From contig CM028906.1 of NCBI GenBank assembly GCA_016801845.1, positions 13,394,001 to 13,458,000 on the forward strand: a stretch of 64,000 nt of DNA. Direction: 5' to 3'. This DNA is from Polydactylus sextarius (lineage: Eukaryota > Chordata > Actinopteri > Polynemidae). Shown here in pieces: positions 11,891 to 23,100 of this stretch. The notes under the pieces were generated by a model. The model was not told the DNA's origin and did no database searches. It saw only the letters and a program-made list of their open reading frames with translations. Made by a program: the position numbers and the translations under genes. Positions within the stretch are counted from its first letter, which is position 1; each line of letters begins with the position of its first letter.

Positions 11891-13159
11891 ATAGAGCTTT
11901 GTAACACAGTCCTGGTGAAATTCTTTACAGAAACGAGGCATAATCAGAATACTAAAAAATCATGACTGTTTTTTTTTTTTTTTGTTTTGTTTTTTGTTTT
12001 GTTTTGTTTTTTGTAATCACACCAGCCTTGAGAGAGAAGGGCATCTTTTATCTGGATGGCCCAGACGCAGTGGTGACCATGAATGGAAAATGTGTTGAGA
12101 GTACAAATCATTACTGTAAAGTAGAGGAAGTCATGGCATGCTTTTAATGGAACATGGAGAGAATGTGACGAAAATGGTACAGAAAAAAATTCAGCTAAAA
12201 TTCCCCGTTGAGCGTCACTTTGTTTGAACACAGGAAAGGCTGATGCTGATAAGAACATTAGTCTGTGCACGACTGGAATATCACGATAGACTTGTTGGCT
12301 GCAAATAGACAGGAACTATAGTGGTTTTGTGAGGATGTGCTGGTATGTTAGATGGCATCAGTTTTCTGCAGATGTTGTTTATCTTGTTTCTTAATCGTCA
12401 GAGAACTGGAATTAAATTGCAAACATCCATTGAGAGGTAAGGTATGAATGAGGATGCAGAAGAAAAGGCTGCACAATGTGAGAGGTGTCATGTGTAACAC
12501 CTCTGGTTGGTGGCATAAGCGGAAAAGGCGATGTGAATTACTTCCTCAAGCAGCGCAATTGATAAATTAAAAACTCCTCTACTGATTTGGAAATTTAAAA
12601 TCTTCAGTATTATGATTATTTTGGTGATTAACAACATTATTTTTAGATTTAATCAAACAGTACATTGGTATAATTTAGGAATAACTATGACTTGGGTATG
12701 ACAAATCAACACATGACCTGATCATCATCAGTGTATGAAAAATAAGAGAGCAGAAGGATCATATGAGTTCACACGGAAGGAAAAGTACACAATCTGACCT
12801 CACTCAGTACAGTGAGCAGGGGAACTGGAGGGAGGGTGGATTAAATGTGCCAAGGTTAATGGGAATGATGAAAGCAAACATCTGTTTGAGAAAGGGATTA
12901 GTTCATAACCATAAAAGACTAGTGTAAATATAAGGCTTGCAAATAAAAAATAGCCTTTTTTGTAGTTGTGTTGAACATGTATGATTACTGTTGTGATAAA
13001 ATGACAATTATATTTGGTAAATATGAAAGGATTAGTGATCAGGTCGCTTGACTGATAAATATATATATATATATCCTAGAAATTATAATCACAGATTTAG
13101 CATGTGCCAAAAATACTTTCAACTTAATGTTTATTTATATTTAGACTATTATTTGCCTC
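11891..13159. other. Intergenic gap mef2a-mctp2
   Basis: About 1.3 kb with no supported gene. It includes a T/G-rich run near 11971-12014 and an AT run at about 13060-13074. Confidence 0.6.
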
Positions 13160-13530
13160 TGCCGCTCACTTCCGCCGGAAATGCTTTTATTTTGAAAGTA
13201 CAAACCTAGGCTTGGTGGTTTGTGTCTTGACGCTGGATGCTTCTGGGAGGAGGAAGTCTGACTGCCGCACACTGAGGTCGATGTTCTGCGGTGGTGTTGC
13301 ACTTGTGTCTGGTCACGACATATAACAGCCATGAGGTGAATGAAAAGAAGTCGTCGGAGGTCCCTAGAGACGGAAGTAGGTGGAAACTTAATTTCTTATT
13401 ACTTTTATTTTCGGGTGAGAAGAAGCTGCTAACTTAGGCCAGACTACCTGTGGGGGTCTTAGAGTTGAGTCTCTCTTTCAGGTGAGCCTCCTCCTCCCCA
13501 GACATGAAGCATGTCTACTGCCCCGGCAGG
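13160..13530 (+). promoter_or_regulatory. mctp2: Candidate mctp2 promoter and non-coding first exon
   Basis: This is a locally GC-richer island between AT-rich flanks. It holds two head-to-head ETS motifs (ACTTCCGCCGGAAAT, 13168-13182) and a third ETS motif (CGGAAGTA, 13371-13378), a pattern common in broadly active TATA-less promoters. Two good splice donors follow: CAG/GTGAGC at 13482 and CAG/GTGAGA at 13530. Either could join a 5' UTR exon to the acceptor at 19591-19596, just ahead of the mctp2 start codon. The transcription start cannot be placed exactly. Confidence 0.45.
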
Positions 13531-14288
13531 TGAGACTTGTCGGCGGCTTCACTTTGAACTCCGTCGTCTTTTCAACTCGTGGGAATGTTTGTGCTGTTCT
13601 GCACGAGCGAAGGTTTAATTTGATAACTTCGGTTCCCTCCTTAATAACAAACTTACATTAAAACTTTTTTTTTTTTTTCACGCGCTGCAGTTTTTATGAT
13701 GTAAAGGCCCAGACGTCATTTCGGCTTTTATACCAAGTAAATCAAACTTAAGCGTAAAAGAAACTTCTGTGGAGTCATTGTCAGGACTCTGTCTTCTTTC
13801 TGGACACATCGAGAAGATATTCCTCGGTCCAAACTGGACGACATCTGTCGGTCCTGTCATCAGTATAACATTACACACAGATAATGCAGCTACATCCACT
13901 TCAGTACTGTAGCCGCCTCATTGTCACACGACAAGAGGAAATACCACAACCGATAAGTTACATTTATTTTTATCAACTCTCATCCTATTTGTATTTGTTT
14001 TGAGCCTAAACCGGGTATAAATAGTGTATACACTAGTGCACTTTACGCCTTTATATGGACAGTGTATAGAAAACCTGGAAAAAGAAGTTCTAAACCCTCC
14101 AGAGCTTCAGATTCTCTATTTATACGTGAAAGAGTTAGGGTTTATGTTGTTCTTTTGATATGAGCTGAGGCTGCGGCTAAGTGGAGGCATCACAGTTAAT
14201 AGTTTCAGGAAATGCTTTTTGACTTGTTCTGACAAGACCATCTTGCTCAACTCAACCCACCTATGTGAAAAAAAGAAACACATAATGC

Positions 14289-14308
14289 CTTTCTTTCTTT
14301 CTTTCTTT
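14289..14308 (+). repeat. (CTTT)n microsatellite
   Basis: Five CTTT tetranucleotide units in the presumed first intron of mctp2. Confidence 0.9.
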
Positions 14309-15530
14309 GCTTCACGTAACTTTTTCAGACAGTAGGTATTTTGGATTTTAAGCATGACCCCTTATGATTTATATTGCAGCTGCCTTCACAAAGAAAATTC
14401 ATACAGAGGTCATTTCAAAATTGGAGCGGTGCTTTCATCATGTATCGCATTTTGGCAGAATAAATCATAATCGTAATCATAAAATTTAGAGGATGTAGTC
14501 AGCGAAAGCGCTTTCATGTTTAACAACGGATTAACCTAGTATCATTTTAAAGCTGTTTCATCTGTTGTGTTCTGTCGAGCATTTTGTAAAACTCAGTGTC
14601 TTTGCTTTATCAAAAACTGGTGACCTCATTCAGGAATGTGTTTAGGAATACGGTAAGTGTTGGCATCCATGGTTTTTTCACAGTCATTTCAACATGTGTG
14701 TCATCCTGCTCCAGCACCTGTAATAATAATCACTGCAGTTTGTTTTATACAGACTTATACAGACTAACGTAACTTGGTGTCACTCATATTGCAAAGGTTC
14801 ATGTCATAAAAGTAAACATTAACAAAAAAGGAAGCATCTCTGAATAGAACCTGTTGTAAAACAGATGTATTTTCATTAAGTGTCTTCCCTGTATTCATAG
14901 CCGACTTATTTATGAAAACATAGTACTGAAGCTATCAGTTTATAGTACTTGTATAGTGTTGTTTGTACTATGCAGAGGCCGGTTGTTAAACCAGTCACTA
15001 ACCAGTGAAAAGCAGGCACGGGACATGTTTTTTATTCCCTGACACTGTGTATTTACCTTGGTTGTTAGTAAAATTAGCAGCTTTTCAAGGGCTGTGTGGT
15101 TGGACAGCCTCTGCATCTCCTTGAACTGAGCTGGTTTGTGCTACAGCCTTCACATCTTGGTTGGGTTGGCGTTGGGGATATATACATCATGATTTGATGA
15201 CATCTGATTAGACTTTGACCTTTGATCCCTCTGGCTTGACTGACTCTTCAAAAGGGTATCATGGAGCACTCAGCTGTGTGGCCCCCTGGTTGTTTATCAC
15301 AGTGAGATGATCATGTCACAGCCCTGCTTGTGGACTGACGTGTCTTTGGAACAACATATAGAACCGTAATCTGCCAGTATGTGTGATATTATTTAGATAA
15401 AACAGCTGCTAAATTGCATGACTACATACGTGTGTGTTGAATGTTTTTATTGTGATTTTATTGTTGTTGTAAGATGATCTATTATGAGAATTACAGTTAC
15501 AAAATACCTTATCAATAAAAATGCAGTGAT

Positions 15531-15712
15531 GGGGCGCCTGGATGGCCAAGTGGCTAAGGTGCACCACGTTGGCGTTTGTGCTGTGCATTTGTTTGCCAGG
15601 TTCGAGTCTCGACCAAGTCGACCTTTCCTGCATATCCTTCCCCCACTCTCCTCCCTGTTCCCTGTCTCTCTACACTAGCTCTGATTAAAGGCCCAAAAAA
15701 TCATTAAAAAAA
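15531..15712 (+). mobile_element. tRNA-derived SINE
   Basis: The head looks like a tRNA: box A-like TGGCCAAGTGGCTAAGG near 15543 and box B-like GGTTCGAGTCT near 15599, followed by a C/T-rich body and an A-rich tail. The flanks carry an imperfect target-site duplication (ATGCAGTGATG on the left, ATGCCATGATG on the right). It is not a functional tRNA gene: the region between the boxes is too long and the arms do not pair well. Confidence 0.8.
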
Positions 15713-17266
15713 AATGCCATGATGACAAAGGCACCTGACAAAGACAAAACTGTCATCCAGGTTAACTGGTTTGTCTGGTGTTACCAGCAAAAGCCTACTG
15801 GTGGTAAAGGTATTCCAGTTACTTGTTTTCAGGTTGAGGCTATATAATGAAACTCCCTCCAGGCCTCTCACTTTGCAAAACCAGGTCTGGACAGAAATGC
15901 AAAGCAAGTTTATTTGTTAAACACCTTTCAACAAGAAGACAACAGAGAGTGCTTACAGATAAAACAAAGAAAGTTATGGATTATTAACACTGTTTAGTAG
16001 AGTAAACATTATTAACTTAAACCAACATTCATTTTTAACACGCCCAGCAGGCTCAAGTTGAAAAAATTTTCTGTGTTTTTAAGTTCTGTATCCACCAGCT
16101 CCTTATGGTTTCACAAGTAATTATTATGTCTGTCTGCCATTAGGTGCAGGTGTATCATGGGATCTGTTGCTGACAGATATCTGCTGCTGCTGAAAATGAT
16201 TCTGTTAATACAGAATCAAAATGTAAATGTTGGGAGGCAATAAAACCAAGACAATAAGCTCAAAGGAACTAAAATACTCCATAGCTATGAATGGAATGGC
16301 AGTTGAGTGATGATTTTTTGTGGGTTTGTCCGCGTGAATAACCACGTCCACTTTGATCATAGCCATTTGATATATTTAAAAATATTGATTGGGCAGCTTT
16401 ATATAGATTCAAATAAGGCCTACATTCGGACAGCTGTATGGTCTATTATTGGCTGTCATCCTTTTCCTCTGCCTGACGTTTGTCTTTATCTCTCATTTCA
16501 GTGATCCACCATCTAATCCTTATATTTGGGTCAGGATAGAGAAATCTGAGTCCAAGCTACAGATTGCACAGTAGTTTACCTGTTTTCTCTAAACTCCATG
16601 TAAGAATAAATGGTTGTTGATTGTTTAAAACACTACCACATCTCATGCAAATATCTCTTGTGATATCAGTTGTTTCTGTCTGTATGTTGGTGTCTAAGAT
16701 TAGTTCTTAGATATTAGATTTTAAAATGCTTGCCTCTCATTTTCAACACTATTTTCAGTGCCACTCATCAACATGTGTAATCATCTTTGTCAGTTTTGTA
16801 AACACATTTCTCTTGTTCCTTCATCTGTTACATCCCCGCCTCTTCCTCTACTTCCCCTTACCAGCTGATAACAGGTCATTAGTTTCAGTCAGTAACAATA
16901 CAAAGTATGAAGCTGTTAAGAGGCTTACAGCTGTTGCTCTACAGAATCAGGTCAGAAGCAGCAGCAGCCGTACGTCTGGCAGTTACTCGTGTTTTTTCTA
17001 TCACAGTTGTCATTCAGACGCATGACAGCTTGACATAGGAATGAGGTGCCACTGTACGGCTGATTTGTGTTGTTCGTTTTATTTATCTTGTTTTACACAG
17101 TGAGAGTGATGTTACAAGGAGTTGCTTGTGAATGACTCAGCTAAACACATGCACGCATTTGTGTGCACTCACTCACTCACTCACTCAAACAACACCTTAA
17201 AGTTTTAAAGACCATGCCAAATGTCATTATTAGTTTAGTGCAAATTAGTGCAAAACAAGTCCCCCC

Positions 17267-17274
<8 letters not shown>

Positions 17275-17300
<26 letters not shown>
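17275..17300 (+). repeat. (CA)n microsatellite
   Basis: A CA run directly after a C-rich CCCACCCACC tract, in the presumed first intron of mctp2. Confidence 0.95.
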
Positions 17301-19596
17301 ATTTCGATTAGACCTCATCACTCCATATTTTCACTTATCATCGCTCTAGGCAACCCTACGTCAGGTGGAAGGCAGACTACTTCCTTTACTGACTGAATAA
17401 TAGGAACATTTAAGTACCTCTATGTAATTAAACTGTATCTCAAGCCTGTGGTTCCCTATATATGTTTATAACACTATAAGTCTGGGCTGACTGTTGGAAA
17501 ATGTTCTCATGTGGCCAAACAAAGCAACAATAAAATTTTAATTTAGCCCTTGCTATAAATTGCACAGCAGCTACAGTTTATGTTTTTGTATAGATGTTAT
17601 CATTTTGACCAGTGTTGTTTATCATTCACAGTATATACTCATCTAATGAGTAGGATGTGTCCTGCTTTTCCTTTGGTGACTGCTCTGTGTGGCCATACTG
17701 TACAACATTAACTTAAACACCTTTTTATAAATTATATGGAATTTAGGTACCAAAATAATCTAATCTAACAGGTGAAAGAGTTTTCATCCACATTTCAAGG
17801 GCTTTAAAGTCTTTGTAACGTGTTTTTCAAAAGTGAACTTTCATGCTCAAATGTATGAAAGTTGTGGGGATGTGTGAAAGAATACATTGAAGAGCATTGC
17901 ATCACACTTACACTCTGTTTTGTAGTTGACAGTTTTTCCGTTACATACATTTACTATGAGGATGTTAATTTCTGCAGACTCAAGACAAATATAGTTGGTG
18001 ATTGTGATTGTGATGCTTTTTACATGTCTTTTATTCAGTGATTGTGCATCTGGAGTCAATGGTAAATATAAATATAACAGCGATAATAATATTAGTTAAT
18101 ATAGCTACTTAGAAAGAAAGGAATAAGGTGTTTGTTAGTGGACATTTGATTAAAGTCATGTTTATGGTATTTAATGATGCTGCACTGGGTGTAGTAAGTT
18201 AATGTATAACGTGGCTCAACAGTGATAAGAACAGCGACATCCAGGAGTAATACTCATCTTACATCCGACATAAATACTGGTTCTCTTTGTGCTTCACTAT
18301 AAGAGCGTGTACATTGAAGTGATTCCTGTCAGCGCTAGGGTTGGAGTGTCTTACTGGAAGAGCCCTCGGCAAACTTTTAGATTTTTGCTCAAAAGTCATG
18401 TCTTCTTTCATCCGACACACCTTGATGTTACACACTAGAAAATCACAAGTGTAAACAATAGAATAAGTATTGGCTGATTTACATTTAGCTGTCTCGATTC
18501 CAGGCTACTGCTCACTGTCACAACAATATAATTGTATTGGTACTTCACAGGAGTCTGTTTGTGAACATGTTATTATTATACATGTTATTACTATCATCAT
18601 GAATTAGGTTAATATGCTTTACAGCTGATTAAAAACCCACAATAGTGTTTTTAGAATAAATGTAACATGTGAGAATGTAAAATACAGTTAAAAGAGCTTT
18701 GTTGCTTTAATAATAATTGATTTTAATATTTTTGCAATTAACTTCCACTCTCATCAGCCCCCATGAGACAGTTGACACTGTGGTTCACCACACTTTTTCC
18801 TTCTCTTCTCCTGCGTCTTTGCTCATTTGTTTCTATTCCAAGAGCAGATTGTGTGATCACTGTTGTCGTACAGTGACTTAAGAGGGAGGAAGTAGTTATA
18901 GTTGTTTGTTTTTCTTTACCAGTTGGATCAGAAGTTTGATACCGCTCTTATTTCACTTTGCCAAGAATGAAGCTTCAGTCAAGAAACAGCTACCTTCAAG
19001 TATTGACTGGTGGTAGGAGGAAGCAGCTACCCTTGCCCTACCCAGCGGTAACAATATCTGACTAACAGCTCTCTCTCTCAATAATTAACATGATATATCC
19101 CATCTGTCTAAATATGTGAAAAAAACCAAAGTACAAAAGTGATACTTTTATGATGGGTTATTTTCCCCGACTATTTATTGCCTGAAGCTTGCAAACTAAG
19201 TGATAAGTCATAACACCTGGTCCAGAAATGTTATGAATTAAACAAGCAAGACATATAAGTATTTTAATATGTGAGCGTTAGAGGTGATTGTACAAGGGTT
19301 GTGTTACCTTTTCACAGAGTGAGGCTCTACTCGTCTGATTCTCAGCATTAAAAGTATATACCTTTGTAATAGTTTTTGAGTCAGAGTTTTTGAGGATTTA
19401 ATTCCCTTAATGACTGTCATTATTTCAGAACTAATCAAGACCAAACTGAGCTTTATTACATACTTGTAAAATGATATGACAAGGACTTCCCAGCAAGAGA
19501 CAGAAACCGATGCAGCTTAATGTGAGTCATAGTTGAATACGGGATCCCACAGTATATGACATTGACTGACCCCTGTGACCCTGTTCTTTGTTACAG

Positions 19597-20173
19597 TTGC
19601 TGTCCGTGATGTCCAGATATTAGACATAGACTGAACCTCCCTCCCATCATGGATTCCAAGAAGACGGGTGTGCTACAGCAGCTCCGCCAGAAGATGCTGC
19701 CACAGCTCCGGCGAGCAAAGCTGAAGCCAAGAAAGGCTATCCAGCTTGAGCACAGTATGGACCATCGAATGAGCTCCTCCGTGCCTGACATAAGGAACAT
19801 AAAGCAAGACTACGCCAACAACACCTCCAGCACTCAACTCCAACCATACAATTCTCCATGCTACAGCAACCCTTCCACGCCACTTATCAAGCATGCTAGA
19901 GCCAAGCAAGGAGATGGGAGTGGCCTCAGTGTGGGAGTAGCCGCTGGAGATGGTGGGAGGAGTGAACACAGACTGAGCGTGCCCGGGGACTACACAGACT
20001 TGGCATCCTCTCAGGAGTCATACAACAATCAAGGTGTATTGGAGAAGAACTCTCTGGAGACAAACTACAGACCTGCAGGTGGCATGGAGCCTGAGGAGCT
20101 AGCCCTGCCAGAGATGATGACCGTCTACAGCCCAGCCCTCCCCTCTACGGAGGCCGCACAGGACAGCAGACAG
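19597..20173 (+). CDS. mctp2: mctp2 first coding exon, authentic copy
   Basis: The exon starts after TTACAG with 52 bases of 5' UTR and an ATG at 19649. It encodes 175 residues starting [20 protein letters not shown], with SSSVPDI matching the SLSVPDL motif of MCTP2. It ends ...AQDSRQ before a GTACTG donor in phase 0, which fits exon 2. Bases 19794-20173 recur at 25211-25589. Confidence 0.9.
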
Positions 20174-23100
20174 GTACTGAACATAATTGCGGCATCGCAT
20201 TAGTTTAAGAACAGGCCTATTCTTAAAATATAAGGGACAGTCTGCAGATGTAAAGATTTCTCTGTCTTGGGAGGCAGCACTCAGAAAATATTTGATATTA
20301 GATGTGTTTTATTTGAGATGTTTACATTCAATTTTAATTAATTTGTTAGCTGGTATTGTGTTTGTATATTATATTGTGCATATTTTTTTCCTGTAATATA
20401 CATGTAAAAAGATAAGAAAGCAGGTGTCAGGTCTCAGGTGTGTTTGCCCAGGACAAGGAACGTTTAATTTGGAGGAGCTGGATAGAGTTACAGTGGGAGG
20501 TCTCTCCAAAATCAATAATTTCCAGCAGCGCTGAGCAAACTCTGGCTGTGTGTGTTTTTATAGTGCAACAGCATGGGATTTCACAGCTGATGTCTTTGCA
20601 ACATGACAGTGACAAGGATGTAGATTGAAACTGACTAAACTAGATTTACACACGCCAAACTACATTTTAGCGACTGGTATTTGTTCATAAAGCATGTCTT
20701 GTTTTGACACATATCTCTACACATGTCCCTTGTCCGACAAATGGTTGTTCCTTTGACTTTTATGTTACTGATCTCACTCAACACAGACACATAAGCAGTT
20801 TATTGACTCAGTCCATGTGTTTCCCACCATGTGCTTTACCTCTTCAAGACCTGTTTATATCAGGACTTTTACTGCTCTTGACTTCTTTCTCTTGTCATGT
20901 AAATATAATATGATAATGCGATTCAATATTTGAAGTAGCTGGATGTTTACTTGCAGTTCTGCATGGTCTCCCTAGTCATCCAGTTCAAAGTAGTGCTTAG
21001 TTTTGCATTATGATATAATGACTTCCCAGGTAATTCAAAGACATTTCCACACAGTTAGTAACACAAGCAGTGTTAAATATTGGATTCTGTATTTTCTAAA
21101 GCTAAATTTACGCTTCCGTCTTCCCACTTCCCCAAGGATGTAATGCCTGTTGGACTAGTGCCAGTATTTATCTATACTTCTATTTACTTTCAGTATGATA
21201 GTAGTCTACACTATCCACACCTTAAAGTTTTGTGTTGTAAGGATTCAAAGGAGACCCTCGTGATGTAATGCTGTCTTTGTTTACATGACACAAAATCCTG
21301 TTTGGTGCCAAAACTGAACATAATACTTGAAGCAAAGATCACAGTGCAGCAAATACCTTGTTAAACTTGTTATGTCATGAACAAAGGAAAATATTTATCC
21401 TGAATCATTTCTGCATGAAATAGATTTCATTTAGTTTCTGTCTGGACAGTCTCTTTTTTTTTTTTTTTTAGATAAACAAAGTTTAGTGCAGAATTACCCA
21501 GTGATTTAGGTACAGTTTATATTCAGTCTGTCAAAGTCTCAGCTTGATAAGTAAATAAATACAGAATATTTCAGAGCTGAGTAAGGATTGTATTTTTATG
21601 TTTAGCTGTGCCTTTTAATGGAGTGTGTCTAAAAAGCAAAAGGAAAGGTAAAATACCTGCTAGTCACATTACTTCTGCACAGATCACAATGGCTGGACTC
21701 TAATGTAACTGAATGACAACAGCAAATAGTAAATGTTGTCTAATGAGTTTGCACCACACCCTTGAGTGTCAAACTATGGCAATATATTTTATCACTAAAT
21801 CTTGTCCAACAAAACAGATCAACACATGCAAGAAGGATCAAGGAGAAGGATTTTGTTTTGACACAATAGTATAAATGACCATCACAATTACCCACAGCCT
21901 ACAGTGACAACTTCACACTGTCCGACCATGAATGCAAACTATAAAATAATTAATAATACCTTTAAAAAAATAGTAAAAGGAAAAGTAGAAAGTCATAAGA
22001 AAAAATCCTAAAGTTCTTGGTGATTAGAACTTATGAACCCTATTTGAAGATACAGGCTGATGGTATGCCTGCCGGGCATTTCTGCCTGCCGCACCTCCAC
22101 CAGTGCCCTCTAGAGAAGTGTTTCCCTATGCACTACACCCAAGGTCAGGAACGGGTCATCAGCTGGGGACCACCAGTCACGGATGTTTCGCTCCTTTAAC
22201 CCCAGTACATCTCTTGGTGGCGGAGCGATGGAAAGTCTGTCTTCCACCCCCTGCTGATGACCTAGGTGTTCTGCCCCCACCCTTTATCCCTCCTCCTTAG
22301 CCATAGCCAGAAGCTGCCCTTCTCTGCCTCCTCGGCCAGCTCCTTGATGGCTTTACGATTCCCTGCCCCTGTGCAGCCGATGTTTGAAGTAGGCGAACTG
22401 TTGAGGATCCCACAAATCCCCTACACCCCACCTCAGCGGGGCATGTGATGGTCTTCCAGCCAGCCTCTTGACACTCTGCTGCCAGGTCTGCATACTTATC
22501 ACGCTTGCGTTCGTTGGCAACCTCAATCCCCTGTTCCCATGGGACGGTGAGTTCCACCAGCAGTATGGTCTTTAATGGGACTGACCATAAAATCAGGTCT
22601 GGCCGGAGCGATGTTTGGACAATGTCCCTGGGAAACTGGAGCTGCCTCCCCAGGTCAACCCTCATAGTCCACTCGCCACCAGGTGAGAGGAGTCTTGGTG
22701 TTACTGTCCGGTGGGTGGGCTTGGGGTTCTCCCTGCTCTTGCAAAGGGATGGATGGTCTCACTGGAGCAGGAGGTTTGCTGTTAGCCTGTAGCCTGCATG
22801 CCTCTGTCACCTCTGCCAGCTTTTTCAGCACCAGGTCATGGCGCCACCTATAGCGGCCTTGAGACAGAGCAGTCTTACAGCCGGAGAGGATGTGCTGAAG
22901 GCTTGCGTTGGTGGTGTTGCACAATGGACAGCTTTCTTCTGCACCAAACCATAGGTGGAGGTTTCGGGGACATGGCAGGGTGTCGTAGGTGGACTTGATT
23001 AGGAAGCTGAGTCTGGCCTGGGGGATCTTCCACAAGTCAGACCATGTCATGGGCCTGTCTGTGACACCTTCCCAGGTCATCCAGCCTCCCTGGCGGCTTT

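Larger units (their letters stand above)
13531..19596 (+). other. mctp2: Presumed 5' UTR intron of mctp2
   Basis: No coding exon is visible. It carries a CTTT repeat (14289-14308), a tRNA-derived SINE (15531-15712) and a CA repeat (17275-17300). It ends in TTACAG at 19591-19596. Confidence 0.5.

Noticed and set aside
15531..15615. Possible tRNA gene (box A and box B words)
   Set aside because: The two boxes belong to a SINE with a C/T-rich body, an A-rich tail and target-site duplications; no cloverleaf forms.
20427..20913. Open frames repeated identically at 25843-26329
   Set aside because: They are duplicates only because the whole intron segment is duplicated; neither copy looks coding.
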